From Verrucomicrobiia bacterium (GTDB lineage Bacteria > Verrucomicrobiota > Verrucomicrobiia > Limisphaerales > JADLHS01), in assembly GCA_011525685.1 (NCBI GenBank), contig WYBW01000037.1, forward strand, positions 35,767 to 99,766: DNA of 64,000 nt, given 5' to 3'. Position 1 is the first letter of the stretch; the number at the start of each line of letters is the position of its first letter. Of the stretch, positions 46,719 through 55,708 are shown in pieces. The translations under genes and the position numbers were made by a program. The notes beneath the pieces were generated by a model that saw nothing but the letters and a program-made list of their open reading frames with translations, ran no database searches and was not told where the DNA came from.

Positions 46719-49447
46719 CCACAGCGCCTTCTATCGCCGCACAACCAAAAGGCAAAGCCTGGCATAGTCAGTCTGCCGAGGAAGTCCTGGCACAGCTTGG
46801 TTCGGCAGCGACCGGACTTTCCGCGCAGGAGGCAGCACATCGCCTCGCGACCAACGGTCCGAACGAACTGAAAGAAGGCAAGCGCATCGGCCCTCTCCAC
46901 ATTTTTTTCGGCCAGTTCAAGAGTGTAATCATCTGGATTCTCATCGCCGCCGGTGTCATCTCCGGCCTGTTGGGTGAAGTGGTAGACGCCATCGCCATCC
47001 TCGCCATCGTCGTCCTGAACGCAGTCATCGGTTTCTACCAGGAGTCCAAGGCGGAGAAATCCATCGCAGCGCTGAAGAAGATGACCGCACCGCAAGCCAA
47101 AGTGCTACGAGATGGGAAAATCACTTCTATTCCGGCCTCGGGGATCGTCTCAGGTGACATCCTCGCGTTGGAAGCCGGCGACCTGGTCGCGGCTGATTCC
47201 CGGCTGCTTGAGGCGGCTTCGCTCAAGTGCATCGAGTCCGCGCTCACCGGCGAATCGGAGGCGGTGACGAAGCAAGCCGGAGTTTTGAGCGGAGGCGACA
47301 TCGCTCTCGGCGACCGCGAAAATATGGTGTTCATGGGCACGAGCGTCGCGGCGGGCACTGGGCACGCTGTCGTGGTGGCCACGGCAATGGACACGGAGTT
47401 GGGCCATATCGCCGGCCTGATTGAAGAGGTGGATGCGGAGGAGAGCACGCCCCTTCAGCAGAAACTCGATTCATTCGGACGCATCCTGGTTTGGGTGGCG
47501 CTGGGCATCGTCGCGCTGCTGTTTGGACTTGGGTTGCTGCGCGGAACGAAACCTTTCGAGTTGTTCATGACTTCGGTCAGCCTCGCTGTGGCTGCCGTGC
47601 CGGAAGGACTGCCCGCTGTTGTCACGGTTTCGCTCGCGCTCGGAGTGTTGCGCATGTCCCGCCGCCGTGCGCTCGTGCGTAAGCTTCCAGCAGTCGAGAC
47701 GCTTGGCTCAACGACGGTCATTTGCACGGACAAGACCGGCACATTGACGGTCGGCGAAATGACCGTGCGCGCTCTGTACGTCGCGGGCCAAAGCTACGAA
47801 GTCACCGGCGAAGGCTACGGACCTGGCGGCGAAATACGCTTCGAGGGCAGGAAGGCGGAGGCACGGCACGCAGCGCCATTGCTCGAATTGGCAACTGTCC
47901 TCCTCGGCTGCAACAACGCCCATCTTGTCGAGGAAGACGGAGCTTGGAAAGTTATCGGCGATCCCACGGAAGGTGCGTTGCTGGCCGCCGGTCTCAAAGC
48001 AGGCGGTAACCGGGAGCGCCTTGAGAAAGAGCTTCCGAAGCAGCACGAGATCCCTTTCGACTCCGACCGCAAACGCAGTTCGGTGATCCGACGGATGCCG
48101 GACAGAAAACTCCGCGCCTTCGTCAATGGTGCGCCCGGCGTTTTGTTGGAACGTTGCACGAGACTTTACACCGGCGCTGAGATACGCCCCCTAACCGACC
48201 AAGACCGGCAGCACATTCTGGCGCACACCACCGCAATGGCGAAACAAGCCTTGCGCGTGCTCGGTTCGGCCTATCGCGACCTGGACAACGCTTCGCCCGC
48301 CGATCTCACTGCGGACGCCGTAGAGCACGATCTCGTGTTCGTCGGTCTGACGGGTATGTATGACCCGCCGCGCGCCGAGGCGAAGGAGGCGGTCGCCAGA
48401 TGTCGTTCTGCCGGAATTCGCGTGGTAATGATTACGGGAGATCACCCGCACACCGCAACGGCGATAGCACGGGAACTCGGAATCGCGCCGGGTGACGATG
48501 TGGCCATCGCAGGAGTTGATCTCGACAAGATGTCCGACGATGCGCTTCGGCAACGCGCACCCAGGATCGCCGTTTATGCTCGTGTCACTGCCGAACACAA
48601 ACTGCGCATCATCCGCGCCTGGAAAGCGAACGATGCGGTGGTCGCGATGACCGGCGATGGCGTCAACGATGCCCCTGCGATCAAAGGCGCGGACATTGGC
48701 ATCGCCATGGGAAAAACAGGCACGGAAGTCACGAAGCAGGCGTCGGACATGATTGTCACCGATGACAACTTCGCTTCGATCGTCGCCGCCGTCGAGGAAG
48801 GTCGCGGCATCTTTGATAACATCCGCAAGACCCTCCAATATCTGCTCGCGGGAAATTGCGGCGAGCTACTGCTCATGACCATCTGCGTAGTCATCGGCTT
48901 GCCCACGCCGCTGCTGCCGATTCATCTGCTCTGGATTAACCTTCTCACCGACGGTCTGCCCGCGCTCTGCCTGGCCATCGACCCCATCGATCCCGACGTG
49001 ATGAAGCGGCGCCCGCGTCGGCGGTCTGAGCGAATCACAGATCGCCACTTCCTCGGTACGATGTTCCTCACCGGTTTCCTCACAGCCGGTATTTCGTTCG
49101 TGGTTTACCTCTATGTCCTGAGGATGGAAACCCCCGAAACGGCCCGCACTTACGCCTTCACTGTTTTGGTCTTCGCAGAACTCCTGCGTTCTTTCGGTGC
49201 CCGCAGCGAGACCAAGCCGGTTTGGCGCATCTCCTTATTCACAAATATCAACCTCGCCGTGGTGGTTTGCGCCTCGTTCGGACTTCAAGTGTGGAGTCAA
49301 CACAATGCGACTCTTGGCCGTTTCCTGAAGACCTCATTCATGCCGCTCGCTGATTGCTTCCTGCTCCTCGCTTTAGGCGCGATCCCGCTGGTGGTTTTAG
49401 AGATGGTGAAGGTTGTGCGGAACGTCTGGCGGCAAAAACGCAACTGA
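46715..49447 (+). CDS. P-type cation-transporting ATPase (P2A, Ca2+-ATPase-like)
   Basis: A 910-residue P-type ATPase. The N-terminal cation ATPase domain precedes ALTGESEAVTK (actuator TGES). VPEGLPAVV (TM4 ion site) is followed by CTDKTGTLTVGE with the phosphorylated Asp near residue 337, and TGDGVNDAPAIK closes the P domain. About ten TM helices are expected. PEGLP and TM6 NLLTDGLPALCLAIDP favour the SERCA/PMR1 group, but H+ or Na+ transport is possible. It could use ATP from the phosphoketolase pathway for ion homeostasis in stress. Confidence 0.94.
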   Translation: MTTAPSIAAQPKGKAWHSQSAEEVLAQLGSAATGLSAQEAAHRLATNGPNELKEGKRIGPLHIFFGQFKSVIIWILIAAGVISGLLGEVVDAIAILAIVVLNAVIGFYQESKAEKSIAALKKMTAPQAKVLRDGKITSIPASGIVSGDILALEAGDLVAADSRLLEAASLKCIESALTGESEAVTKQAGVLSGGDIALGDRENMVFMGTSVAAGTGHAVVVATAMDTELGHIAGLIEEVDAEESTPLQQKLDSFGRILVWVALGIVALLFGLGLLRGTKPFELFMTSVSLAVAAVPEGLPAVVTVSLALGVLRMSRRRALVRKLPAVETLGSTTVICTDKTGTLTVGEMTVRALYVAGQSYEVTGEGYGPGGEIRFEGRKAEARHAAPLLELATVLLGCNNAHLVEEDGAWKVIGDPTEGALLAAGLKAGGNRERLEKELPKQHEIPFDSDRKRSSVIRRMPDRKLRAFVNGAPGVLLERCTRLYTGAEIRPLTDQDRQHILAHTTAMAKQALRVLGSAYRDLDNASPADLTADAVEHDLVFVGLTGMYDPPRAEAKEAVARCRSAGIRVVMITGDHPHTATAIARELGIAPGDDVAIAGVDLDKMSDDALRQRAPRIAVYARVTAEHKLRIIRAWKANDAVVAMTGDGVNDAPAIKGADIGIAMGKTGTEVTKQASDMIVTDDNFASIVAAVEEGRGIFDNIRKTLQYLLAGNCGELLLMTICVVIGLPTPLLPIHLLWINLLTDGLPALCLAIDPIDPDVMKRRPRRRSERITDRHFLGTMFLTGFLTAGISFVVYLYVLRMETPETARTYAFTVLVFAELLRSFGARSETKPVWRISLFTNINLAVVVCASFGLQVWSQHNATLGRFLKTSFMPLADCFLLLALGAIPLVVLEMVKVVRNVWRQKRN

Positions 49448-49823
49448 ACGTAACCGCGCTGGCACCTCAAATGTATCGCACCGTGTCATAAACCCAGATT
49501 CGAGGAAGCCAACCCTGAAGACGCCGTGGCCGCTTCCACCTTCGGAGGCCTGAAGAACGGATAGACAGCATCGGAACAAATCGGACAGATGCCGAAACAT
49601 ACAATTTCGGTTCGCATCCCCACATCGGGTTCGTGAGGTCCAATACGCCAGATAAACACCTGTTTGAGATCTAAAACCTCAGTGGCACGAGCGTAACAAA
49701 AGAGTGCCTGAAGCAGAAGGAGTCGGGCTTAAGGTGAGTGAACAACCCGCACGCGCAGTTCAAACAATGAACAGAAAACAGTATGAGTGGGGATTGCATC
49801 GTCGTTGTCTTTGTGTCGGCGAT
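49448..49823. other. intergenic region, no recognisable feature
   Basis: No credible ORF or RNA is seen after the ATPase gene. Short open frames here lack family similarity. The interval leads into the acetate-kinase fragment. Confidence 0.5.
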
Positions 49824-49970
49824 CGGGAAGCTTCTGCGCCAAACCATGTGAGCTGCTTGAACTCTCTTCTGGCGCGACTCGCTGAAACGACCGGAGTAGT
49901 TGACTCCCGAGCGCTCGGTCATCGTGTCGTTCATGGCAAAGCTACACAAAGCCACAACTTGTGACGCCCG
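49824..49970 (+). pseudogene. acetate kinase gene fragment
   Basis: About 147 bp correspond to ackA 42731-42881. [21 protein letters not shown] and RALGHRVVHG match intact ack[22 protein letters not shown] and [10 protein letters not shown]. The shared nucleotide string ends at GTGACGCCCG, where the second leader repeat begins with no gap. The fragment has neither a start nor the catalytic residues and cannot make a kinase. It marks a past duplication or recombination breakpoint. Confidence 0.8.
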
Positions 49971-50204
49971 GGGCGGATGGGATTCCTGCGCGGATGTCTT
50001 CATTTGTTTCTCTTCTCTTGTCCCTTACAACGCGCCAATTCGAACTAACCGGAACTTCGCAAGAGCGACACTCCAGTTCGGTTTGGGATAGGACATTTCC
50101 CGATGCCGCATCCGACGGGCTTGGAAGCCGGGATCAGACCCGCGGCCGATTTCCCCGAAGTCATCTTCGCGCGAAGTTGTTGTCATGCGAAACACAAACG
50201 CCGG
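49971..50204 (+). repeat. 234-bp leader repeat, copy 2
   Basis: This is the counterpart of 29911-30144. It is nearly identical from GGGATAGGACATTTCCCGATGC to GACCCGCGGCCGATTTCCCCG and more diverged in its first 100 bp. It precedes the CBM48 gene by about 40 bp, as copy 1 precedes the short ORF and PRC-barrel gene. This supports a shared promoter or leader. The start-codon context ATGCGAAACACAAACGC is retained but the following ORF stops early. Confidence 0.75.
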
Positions 50205-50246
50205 CCAGCCGAGATGCGATTGAACGAGTAAAGACGAACCGTTGCC

Positions 50247-50618
50247 ATGAAGGCTGAAATGAACACCTCGACAAAGAAAAAACCGATTGCTGTGCGTCTC
50301 GAATTTCACGATGACCAGGCGAAGACTGTTTGCGTCGCGGGAACTTTCAACGACTGGCATCCGAAGTCCACCCCGATGCTCACAACCGGGCCGGGCCAAT
50401 GGATCAAGGAATTGGCGCTGCCGCCAGGAATCTACGAGTACCAGTACGTGGTGGATGGTCGATGGATCAACGATCCGCAGGCTGTGAAGTCCACGCCGAA
50501 TCCCCTCGGCGGTCGCAACTCGGTGTTGGTGGTTGAGCAGAACAACACCAAGTCAGGAACGGGCTCCAGCCTTGCGACCCCGTGTTCAAAACTCCCGGAG
50601 AAAAGGAGGCATTCATGA
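50247..50618 (+). CDS. small glycogen-binding (CBM48/AMPK-like) domain protein
   Basis: A 123-residue protein that is essentially one CBM48/isoamylase-N domain: VRLEFHDDQAKTVCVAGTFNDWHP, then WIKELALPPGIYEYQYVVDGRWINDP with the glycan-binding aromatics. No catalytic domain follows. It may bind glycogen and localise the glucoamylase or regulate glucan use. It overlaps the small membrane protein gene by ATGA. Confidence 0.87.
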   Translation: MKAEMNTSTKKKPIAVRLEFHDDQAKTVCVAGTFNDWHPKSTPMLTTGPGQWIKELALPPGIYEYQYVVDGRWINDPQAVKSTPNPLGGRNSVLVVEQNNTKSGTGSSLATPCSKLPEKRRHS

Positions 50619-50833
50619 TCGGTGACTATCTTGTCGTTGCCTTGGTGTTCGGGATTGCGGTGTCGTTCGTAGCCGTCATTCACCGTTTCTGGTTGCGTGA
50701 TGCCTTTAAGGAAGAAGCTCAACAGCGTGCGCCTGCTAAAAACGAAGGCACATGTGGAATCTCCACCCCGAGGCCTTCTGCGCAACGGCAATCACGCGGA
50801 TTGTCACAAACACAGGTGTCTGGCCGGTCTTAA
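50615..50833 (+). CDS. small single-TM protein
   Basis: A 72-residue protein with one hydrophobic helix at its N-terminus (DYLVVALVFGIAVSFVAVI) and a hydrophilic, probably disordered tail. An AAAAGGAGGC RBS-like sequence lies just upstream, and the ATG overlaps the CBM48 stop. No family was recognised. Coupling to a glycogen-binding protein could hint at membrane tethering. Confidence 0.6.
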   Translation: MIGDYLVVALVFGIAVSFVAVIHRFWLRDAFKEEAQQRAPAKNEGTCGISTPRPSAQRQSRGLSQTQVSGRS

Positions 50834-50857
50834 TCACTGGAATCAAAAATAACAATT

Positions 50858-52369
50858 ATGAACAAGTTCCCACTCATCCCCTTGCGAGCACTGATCCTCA
50901 GTGCTGCCGTGCTCTGTCTTGACTCAGGATTTGCCGACGAGCCTGTGCGACTGGATATCTCAAACAAGCCGGAAGGCAAAGTGGGAATTCATTTGAAAGG
51001 AGGCCAGGGACTGCATCAATTGCAGAGGCTTTCCAGCCTGGATGGCGACTGGCTGAATTTCGGCGGCCTGACTTCTGAGCCGCATTGGTTCATTGAGCCA
51101 GCCGGGCCGTTTGAATTTTTCCGCACGGCACGCGCACCGGAGGCAGACCAGCAGATCAGCCGCAACGTGCGGCAAATGCTCGATAATGGCCGGCATATTT
51201 TCCGCCACGACACTTTCGGGAATGAGGCGTTCTGGGGCGGGAGTTTGAGACTGCACGAGGCTATCGCGGGAGCGAGTAATGGCGGCGTTGGAGGTGGCGT
51301 CAGCCCGGCCACCGCTTTGGCGGTTGGACTCAAGGTCGATGTCGAAGCTCTGCCGAAATCTCTCCAGAAAAGCCTGGGGCGTGGAGAGGTTGATCTCAAT
51401 GATCCAGCGACCACGCTTGCTCTGCTGCAACTAGACGCCGTGATTGGGGTTAAGGGGTCCTTTGACGGGCAAAAGCGACTGACGGCCGTTGGCATCAACT
51501 GCGCGTTGTGCCATTCCGTCGTGGACAATTCGTTCGCTCCCGGAATCGGACACCGGCTGGATGGTTGGCCGAATCGAGACTTGAACGTCGGCGCCATTAT
51601 CAATCTCGCGCCGGACGTTTCAGCATTCACAAATGTGCTCCAGGTGGACGAAGCGACCGTAAGAACAGTCCTGCAAAGCTGGGGTCCGGGAAAATTCGAT
51701 GCCTCTCTGCTTCTGGACGGAAAGGCGTTCCGACCGGATGGAAAATCGGGGGCGACTCTGTTGCCCGCCGCGTTCGGTCTCGCTGGAGTGAATCTTGCCA
51801 CCTATACCGGTTGGGGCTCCGTGACCCACTGGAATGGATTTGTGGCGAACCTGGAAATGCAGGGGCAAGGCGTGTTTTATGATCCGCGCCTGAACGACGC
51901 CACAACCTTTCCTATTGCTGCTCGAATTGGCTCAGGAAATGTCCGTCATTCACCCGATTTGGTCACGGCCAAACTTCCCGCGCTGCATTTTTACCAACTT
52001 GGTATCGCAGCACCGAAGCCGCCGACCAACTCATTTGATTCTGTCATCGCTGAGCGTGGCAAAGCGATCTTCAATGGAAAGGCCAACTGCACAACCTGCC
52101 ACGTACCGCCGATCTTCACTGAGCCGGGCTGGAATATGCACACTCCGGCGGAAATCGGCATAGACGATTTCCAGGCCAATCGTTCACCGGACAAGCGCTA
52201 CCGAACCACGCCACTCGGCGGGTTGTTCGCTCGCAGCAAGGGTGGCTTTTATCATGACGGTCGATTCCCAGATCTTCATTCCGTGGTTGAACATTACAAC
52301 ACGCATTTCGCGCTAAGCCTCAGTCCCTCGGAAAAGACCGATTTGGTGGAGTATCTCAAGTCCCTGTAG
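50858..52369 (+). CDS. di-heme c-type cytochrome, peroxidase-like
   Basis: A 503-residue exported protein. A signal peptide (ALILSAAVLCLDSGFA) is followed by two CxxCH haem sites: CALCH near residue 216 and CTTCH near residue 412. The last part (YRTTPLGGLFARSKGGFYHDGRFPDL, SEKTDLVEYLKSL) matches bacterial di-heme cytochrome c peroxidase/MauG-like proteins. A long N-terminal region before the first haem is unusual. It is probably periplasmic and may take electrons from the cupredoxin at 32852 (inference). Confidence 0.82.
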   Translation: MNKFPLIPLRALILSAAVLCLDSGFADEPVRLDISNKPEGKVGIHLKGGQGLHQLQRLSSLDGDWLNFGGLTSEPHWFIEPAGPFEFFRTARAPEADQQISRNVRQMLDNGRHIFRHDTFGNEAFWGGSLRLHEAIAGASNGGVGGGVSPATALAVGLKVDVEALPKSLQKSLGRGEVDLNDPATTLALLQLDAVIGVKGSFDGQKRLTAVGINCALCHSVVDNSFAPGIGHRLDGWPNRDLNVGAIINLAPDVSAFTNVLQVDEATVRTVLQSWGPGKFDASLLLDGKAFRPDGKSGATLLPAAFGLAGVNLATYTGWGSVTHWNGFVANLEMQGQGVFYDPRLNDATTFPIAARIGSGNVRHSPDLVTAKLPALHFYQLGIAAPKPPTNSFDSVIAERGKAIFNGKANCTTCHVPPIFTEPGWNMHTPAEIGIDDFQANRSPDKRYRTTPLGGLFARSKGGFYHDGRFPDLHSVVEHYNTHFALSLSPSEKTDLVEYLKSL

Positions 52370-52428
52370 TGCCGGAACATTATGGCTCGGCATCCGAAAA
52401 TCGAAAACACCAGAAAGAAAGACAAAGA

Positions 52429-52689
52429 ATGAAAGTCGCTGTCTATGACACTCACGTGACGAAGAAGAACGGTGAGACTATGCACTTCGACATCCTCGTC
52501 TCCGAGGAAATGCCTCGGGAAAAAGTGCTGGAATTTGGAAAGGCTTACCTCCAGCGAGTTGGTCAGGAAGGGCAATCGCTAGGCGCTCGGGAATGTGAAT
52601 TCTGCCACATCGAGCAGGCAAGGCCGCCTGTGGAGCAGTCTATCCGTGACCACGGATTCCACATTGTCGAGATGGAAGGATGTCGATGA
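52429..52689 (+). CDS. DUF2024 family protein
   Basis: An 86-residue protein: VAVYDTHVTKKNGETMHFDILV and ECEFCHIEQARPPVEQSIRDHGFHIVEM match DUF2024. One CxxCH-like string (CEFCH) is present, but with no signal peptide it is unlikely to carry haem c. The start at 52429 follows an AAGAAAGAC leader. Function is unknown. Confidence 0.82.
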   Translation: MKVAVYDTHVTKKNGETMHFDILVSEEMPREKVLEFGKAYLQRVGQEGQSLGARECEFCHIEQARPPVEQSIRDHGFHIVEMEGCR

Positions 52690-52729
52690 CAGCAGCCCTC
52701 TTCGGTCCAAAATATTTGAGGACAAAATC

Positions 52730-53905
52730 ATGCAACACTACAAATACCTGATCATAGGTGGCGGCATGACCGCCGACGCGGCGGTGCAAGGAATTCGGAG
52801 CGTTGATCCGGTCGGCGAGATCGGACTCTTCAGCGCCGAATCTGATCCGCCGTATAATCGGCCGCCGCTCTCAAAGGCGCTTTGGAAAGGAGAATCGGTC
52901 GAAACCATCTGGCGCAAGACAGGCAATGAGAACGCCACGGTTCATCTTGGCCGCACGGTGACCGCTATTCACCTCGACAGCAAGCAAGTGGTAGATGGCC
53001 AAGACAAGCGATACTCGTGGGATAAGATGCTTCTGGCCACGGGTGGTTCACCGCGGCGACTGCCCTTTGGCGACGATCATATCATCTACTTTCGAACGTT
53101 GGCGGATTATCGGCGACTCCGAGCACTGACCGAAAGCGGGCGACGCTTTGCTGTCATCGGTGGCGGTTTCATCGGCTCAGAAATCGCAGCCGCCTTGACC
53201 CTGAACCAAAAGAAAGTAGTGATGCTTTTCCCCGGCAAGAGCATCGGAAACCGCGTCTTTCCGCACGACCTCTCTCAGTTCGTGTCCAACTTCTATAGGG
53301 AGAAGGGTGTTGAAGTTTTGACCGGTGAAAGGGTTTCCGGTTTGGAAACACGAGGCGGCCAACTCGTCGTGAAGACGAGCAGCCCGCGAGAAATAGTGGT
53401 TGACGGAGTGGTGGCGGGAATCGGCATTGAGCCGAACGTCGAGCTCGCGCAAGCGGCGAATCTGAAATTGGAAAACGGGATCGTCGTGGACGAATTCCTG
53501 CGCACCAGCCATCCCGACATTTTTGCCGCTGGTGATGTTGCGGCGTTCTACAATCCGACGCTGGGAAAACGTATTCGCGTAGAACACGAAGACAACGCCA
53601 ACACCATGGGGCGGTTGGCGGGACGGAACATGGCGGGTCAGTCCGAGCCGTATAATCACCTGCCGTCTTTTTACTCCGACATGTTCGAGTTGGGATACGA
53701 AGCGGTCGGCGAATTGGATTCACGCTTGGAGACATTCGCTGATTGGAAGCAGCCCAACAAGGAAGGCGTCATCTATTATCTGCAAAATGGTCGCGTGCGT
53801 GGCGTGCTGCTTTGGAACGTTTGGGGGCAGGTGGATGCCGCGCGTGCATTGATCGGCGAACCTGGTCCGTTTCGCGCCGAGAACCTCAAAGGACGACTTG
53901 AATAG
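52730..53905 (+). CDS. FAD/NAD-dependent oxidoreductase (ferredoxin-reductase/AIF-like)
   Basis: A 391-residue pyridine-nucleotide-disulfide-type flavoprotein without the redox disulfide. The FAD site is YLIIGGGMTADAAVQGI, the NAD site FAVIGGGFIGSEIAAAL, and the second FAD motif FAAGDVAAFYNP. PPYNRPPLSKALWKG is typical of rubredoxin and ferredoxin reductases. An upstream extension to 52595 overlaps DUF2024 and is rejected. It is probably cytoplasmic; its electron acceptor is unknown. Confidence 0.88.
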   Translation: MQHYKYLIIGGGMTADAAVQGIRSVDPVGEIGLFSAESDPPYNRPPLSKALWKGESVETIWRKTGNENATVHLGRTVTAIHLDSKQVVDGQDKRYSWDKMLLATGGSPRRLPFGDDHIIYFRTLADYRRLRALTESGRRFAVIGGGFIGSEIAAALTLNQKKVVMLFPGKSIGNRVFPHDLSQFVSNFYREKGVEVLTGERVSGLETRGGQLVVKTSSPREIVVDGVVAGIGIEPNVELAQAANLKLENGIVVDEFLRTSHPDIFAAGDVAAFYNPTLGKRIRVEHEDNANTMGRLAGRNMAGQSEPYNHLPSFYSDMFELGYEAVGELDSRLETFADWKQPNKEGVIYYLQNGRVRGVLLWNVWGQVDAARALIGEPGPFRAENLKGRLE

Positions 53906-53915
53906 AAGGAGCAAT

Positions 53916-55082
53916 ATGAAGCTGATTACGCTTTCAAAGAAGAACCCGCTATTGGAGTTGGCAGAGTTCGGCCAGTCCATCTGGCTCGATTACACCCGTC
54001 GCGACCTCATCCTCAGTGGCGAACTGCGGCGATTGATTGAGGAAGATGGATTGCAGGGAATGACTTCCAATCCGTCAATTTTCGAAAAGGCATTCGTCGG
54101 CAGCCAAAATTACAAGGAGGACATTCGGGCCATGAGTTTGGACGGACAAAGCCCGAAGATGATTTACGAAACTCTCAGCCAGCGCGACGTGCAAGGCGCG
54201 GCTGACGAGTTCCGATCCGTGTATGATGAGAAGGATGCGCGAGACGGATACGTCAGTTTGGAAGTCAATCCACACCTGGCGCATGACACCAAGGGTACGA
54301 TTGTGGAGGCTCGTCGTTTATGGCGGGCGCTGAACCGGCCCAACGTGTTCATCAAAGTCCCTGCGACGGCAGAAGGGCTTCCCGCTATCCAGCAACTCGT
54401 CAGCGAGGGCATTAATGTCAACGTCACGTTGCTCTTTGGGTTGCCGCGTTATCGGGAGGTGGCGACAGCCTACATCGCAGGCATTGAAGAGCGCCTGGCC
54501 CAGGGAAAACCGGTGGGACATGTCGCTTCAGTTGCCAGCTTCTTTTTGAGTCGCATAGATACGCTGGTTGATCCGCTTCTGGAAAGACTCATCAGCCGAG
54601 GTGGCACGGAGGCGGAGATCGCAAAACGAGTGCGTGGGCAGGTTGCGATTGCTGGCGCGAAGACGGCTTATCAACTTTACAAAAAGATTTTCCAGAAGGA
54701 ACGCTTTCGGAAACTTGCGAATCGCGGTGCTCGTGTCCAGCGATTGTTGTGGGCCAGTACCAGCGCCAAGAATCCGGACTACAGCGATTTGAAATACGTC
54801 GAACCGCTAATTGGCCTGGATACCATCAACACCGTCACGCTCGAAACACTCGTTGCCTACCGTGACCACGGCAAACCCAAAGCCTCTCTTGACGACGATG
54901 CCGAACGCGCCGGCTGGGTTTTGCGGCATTTGCCGAAACTGGGAATCAGCATAGACCAGGCGACGCAGCAGCTAGAGGACGAGGGCGTCGCGAAATTCAA
55001 CCAGGCGTTCGATAAGCTGATGAATTCACTGAAGGAGAGCAGTCGCGTCAGTAATAACATTGGAAAGGAAACACCAGCATGA
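53916..55082 (+). CDS. tal: transaldolase
   Basis: A 388-residue transaldolase of the longer form found in actinobacteria and as part of Tal-Pgi fusions. SIWLDYTRRDLI and GLQGMTSNPSIFEKA start the barrel. VFIKVPATAEGLPAI contains the Schiff-base lysine, and LLWASTSAKNPDY follows. A strong RBS (AGAAGGAG) precedes the ATG at 53916. It lies 10 bp after the flavoprotein gene and completes the non-oxidative pentose-phosphate part of the island; transketolase is not in the window. Confidence 0.95.
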   Translation: MKLITLSKKNPLLELAEFGQSIWLDYTRRDLILSGELRRLIEEDGLQGMTSNPSIFEKAFVGSQNYKEDIRAMSLDGQSPKMIYETLSQRDVQGAADEFRSVYDEKDARDGYVSLEVNPHLAHDTKGTIVEARRLWRALNRPNVFIKVPATAEGLPAIQQLVSEGINVNVTLLFGLPRYREVATAYIAGIEERLAQGKPVGHVASVASFFLSRIDTLVDPLLERLISRGGTEAEIAKRVRGQVAIAGAKTAYQLYKKIFQKERFRKLANRGARVQRLLWASTSAKNPDYSDLKYVEPLIGLDTINTVTLETLVAYRDHGKPKASLDDDAERAGWVLRHLPKLGISIDQATQQLEDEGVAKFNQAFDKLMNSLKESSRVSNNIGKETPA

Positions 55083-55309
55083 ATGTGACCAATGCCCCTC
55101 TTCAGGCCCTTCCAATTCCGGCATCGATGCCTCCCTCACGCAGGTTGTCGATGGCGATTGACGTACGGCCAAAACGCCCTGTTCCGCAGACGCCCGTACA
55201 CGACCTGCAAACAGACCTGGCCAGCCCGCGTGAGGTGACCACACCGAAGGCGGTGCTCTCCGTTGAGGCGGCACCCGCGCCATATAGCCATTGGGGAATC
55301 AACGAATAG
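55079..55309 (+). CDS. hypothetical small protein
   Basis: A 76-residue, Pro-rich, low-complexity protein that overlaps the tal stop by ATGA. No TM helix, signal or domain is visible. The overlap argues for real translation, but the composition could reflect a non-coding frame. Function unknown. Confidence 0.45.
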   Translation: MNVTNAPLQALPIPASMPPSRRLSMAIDVRPKRPVPQTPVHDLQTDLASPREVTTPKAVLSVEAAPAPYSHWGINE

Positions 55310-55320
55310 CGAGGCGAGAG

Positions 55321-55671
55321 ATGGAAACCCTGGTACATCCAGCCGATTCACGAACAAGCGACACGCGCTCGGGTCTGCGCAGACTGAATCTGCATGTGCA
55401 GAGCTTCGAAGCCACCGAAGCGGAAGACCGATGCAACGACAATGGAGCGACAGGAATTTCGTTACACTTGCCTCACCGGCTTGCCGAGGATGCTCATGGT
55501 TCCCACCTCGTGAATTTTCCGTTTGCGTTTATGGTGTTCTTGATTCTGACAACGGGCCTTACGGCGGTTGGATCGGGCTTAATTGTTACGAACGTGTGGC
55601 TGGCTGGGGTGGGAGTTGTCACCACGCTGGTTGGATGTTCTCTCTACGGTTGGAGTCTCCAGGACGATTGA
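55321..55671 (+). CDS. hypothetical protein with two C-terminal TM helices
   Basis: A 116-residue protein. The first 70 residues are polar, then LVNFPFAFMVFLILTTGLTAVGSGLIV and VWLAGVGVVTTLVGCSLYGW form a helical hairpin. The topology resembles small oxidase-associated or cytochrome c oxidase subunit IV-like proteins, but no diagnostic motif is seen. It lies between tal and folE. Confidence 0.55.
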   Translation: METLVHPADSRTSDTRSGLRRLNLHVQSFEATEAEDRCNDNGATGISLHLPHRLAEDAHGSHLVNFPFAFMVFLILTTGLTAVGSGLIVTNVWLAGVGVVTTLVGCSLYGWSLQDD

Positions 55672-55708
55672 CCATAAACAAACCGACAAAGCAGAAAGAA
55701 ATGATGAT

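Noticed and set aside
49704..49964. 86-codon ORF read as a real small protein
   Set aside because: Its only recognisable part is a piece of acetate kinase, so it is a remnant.
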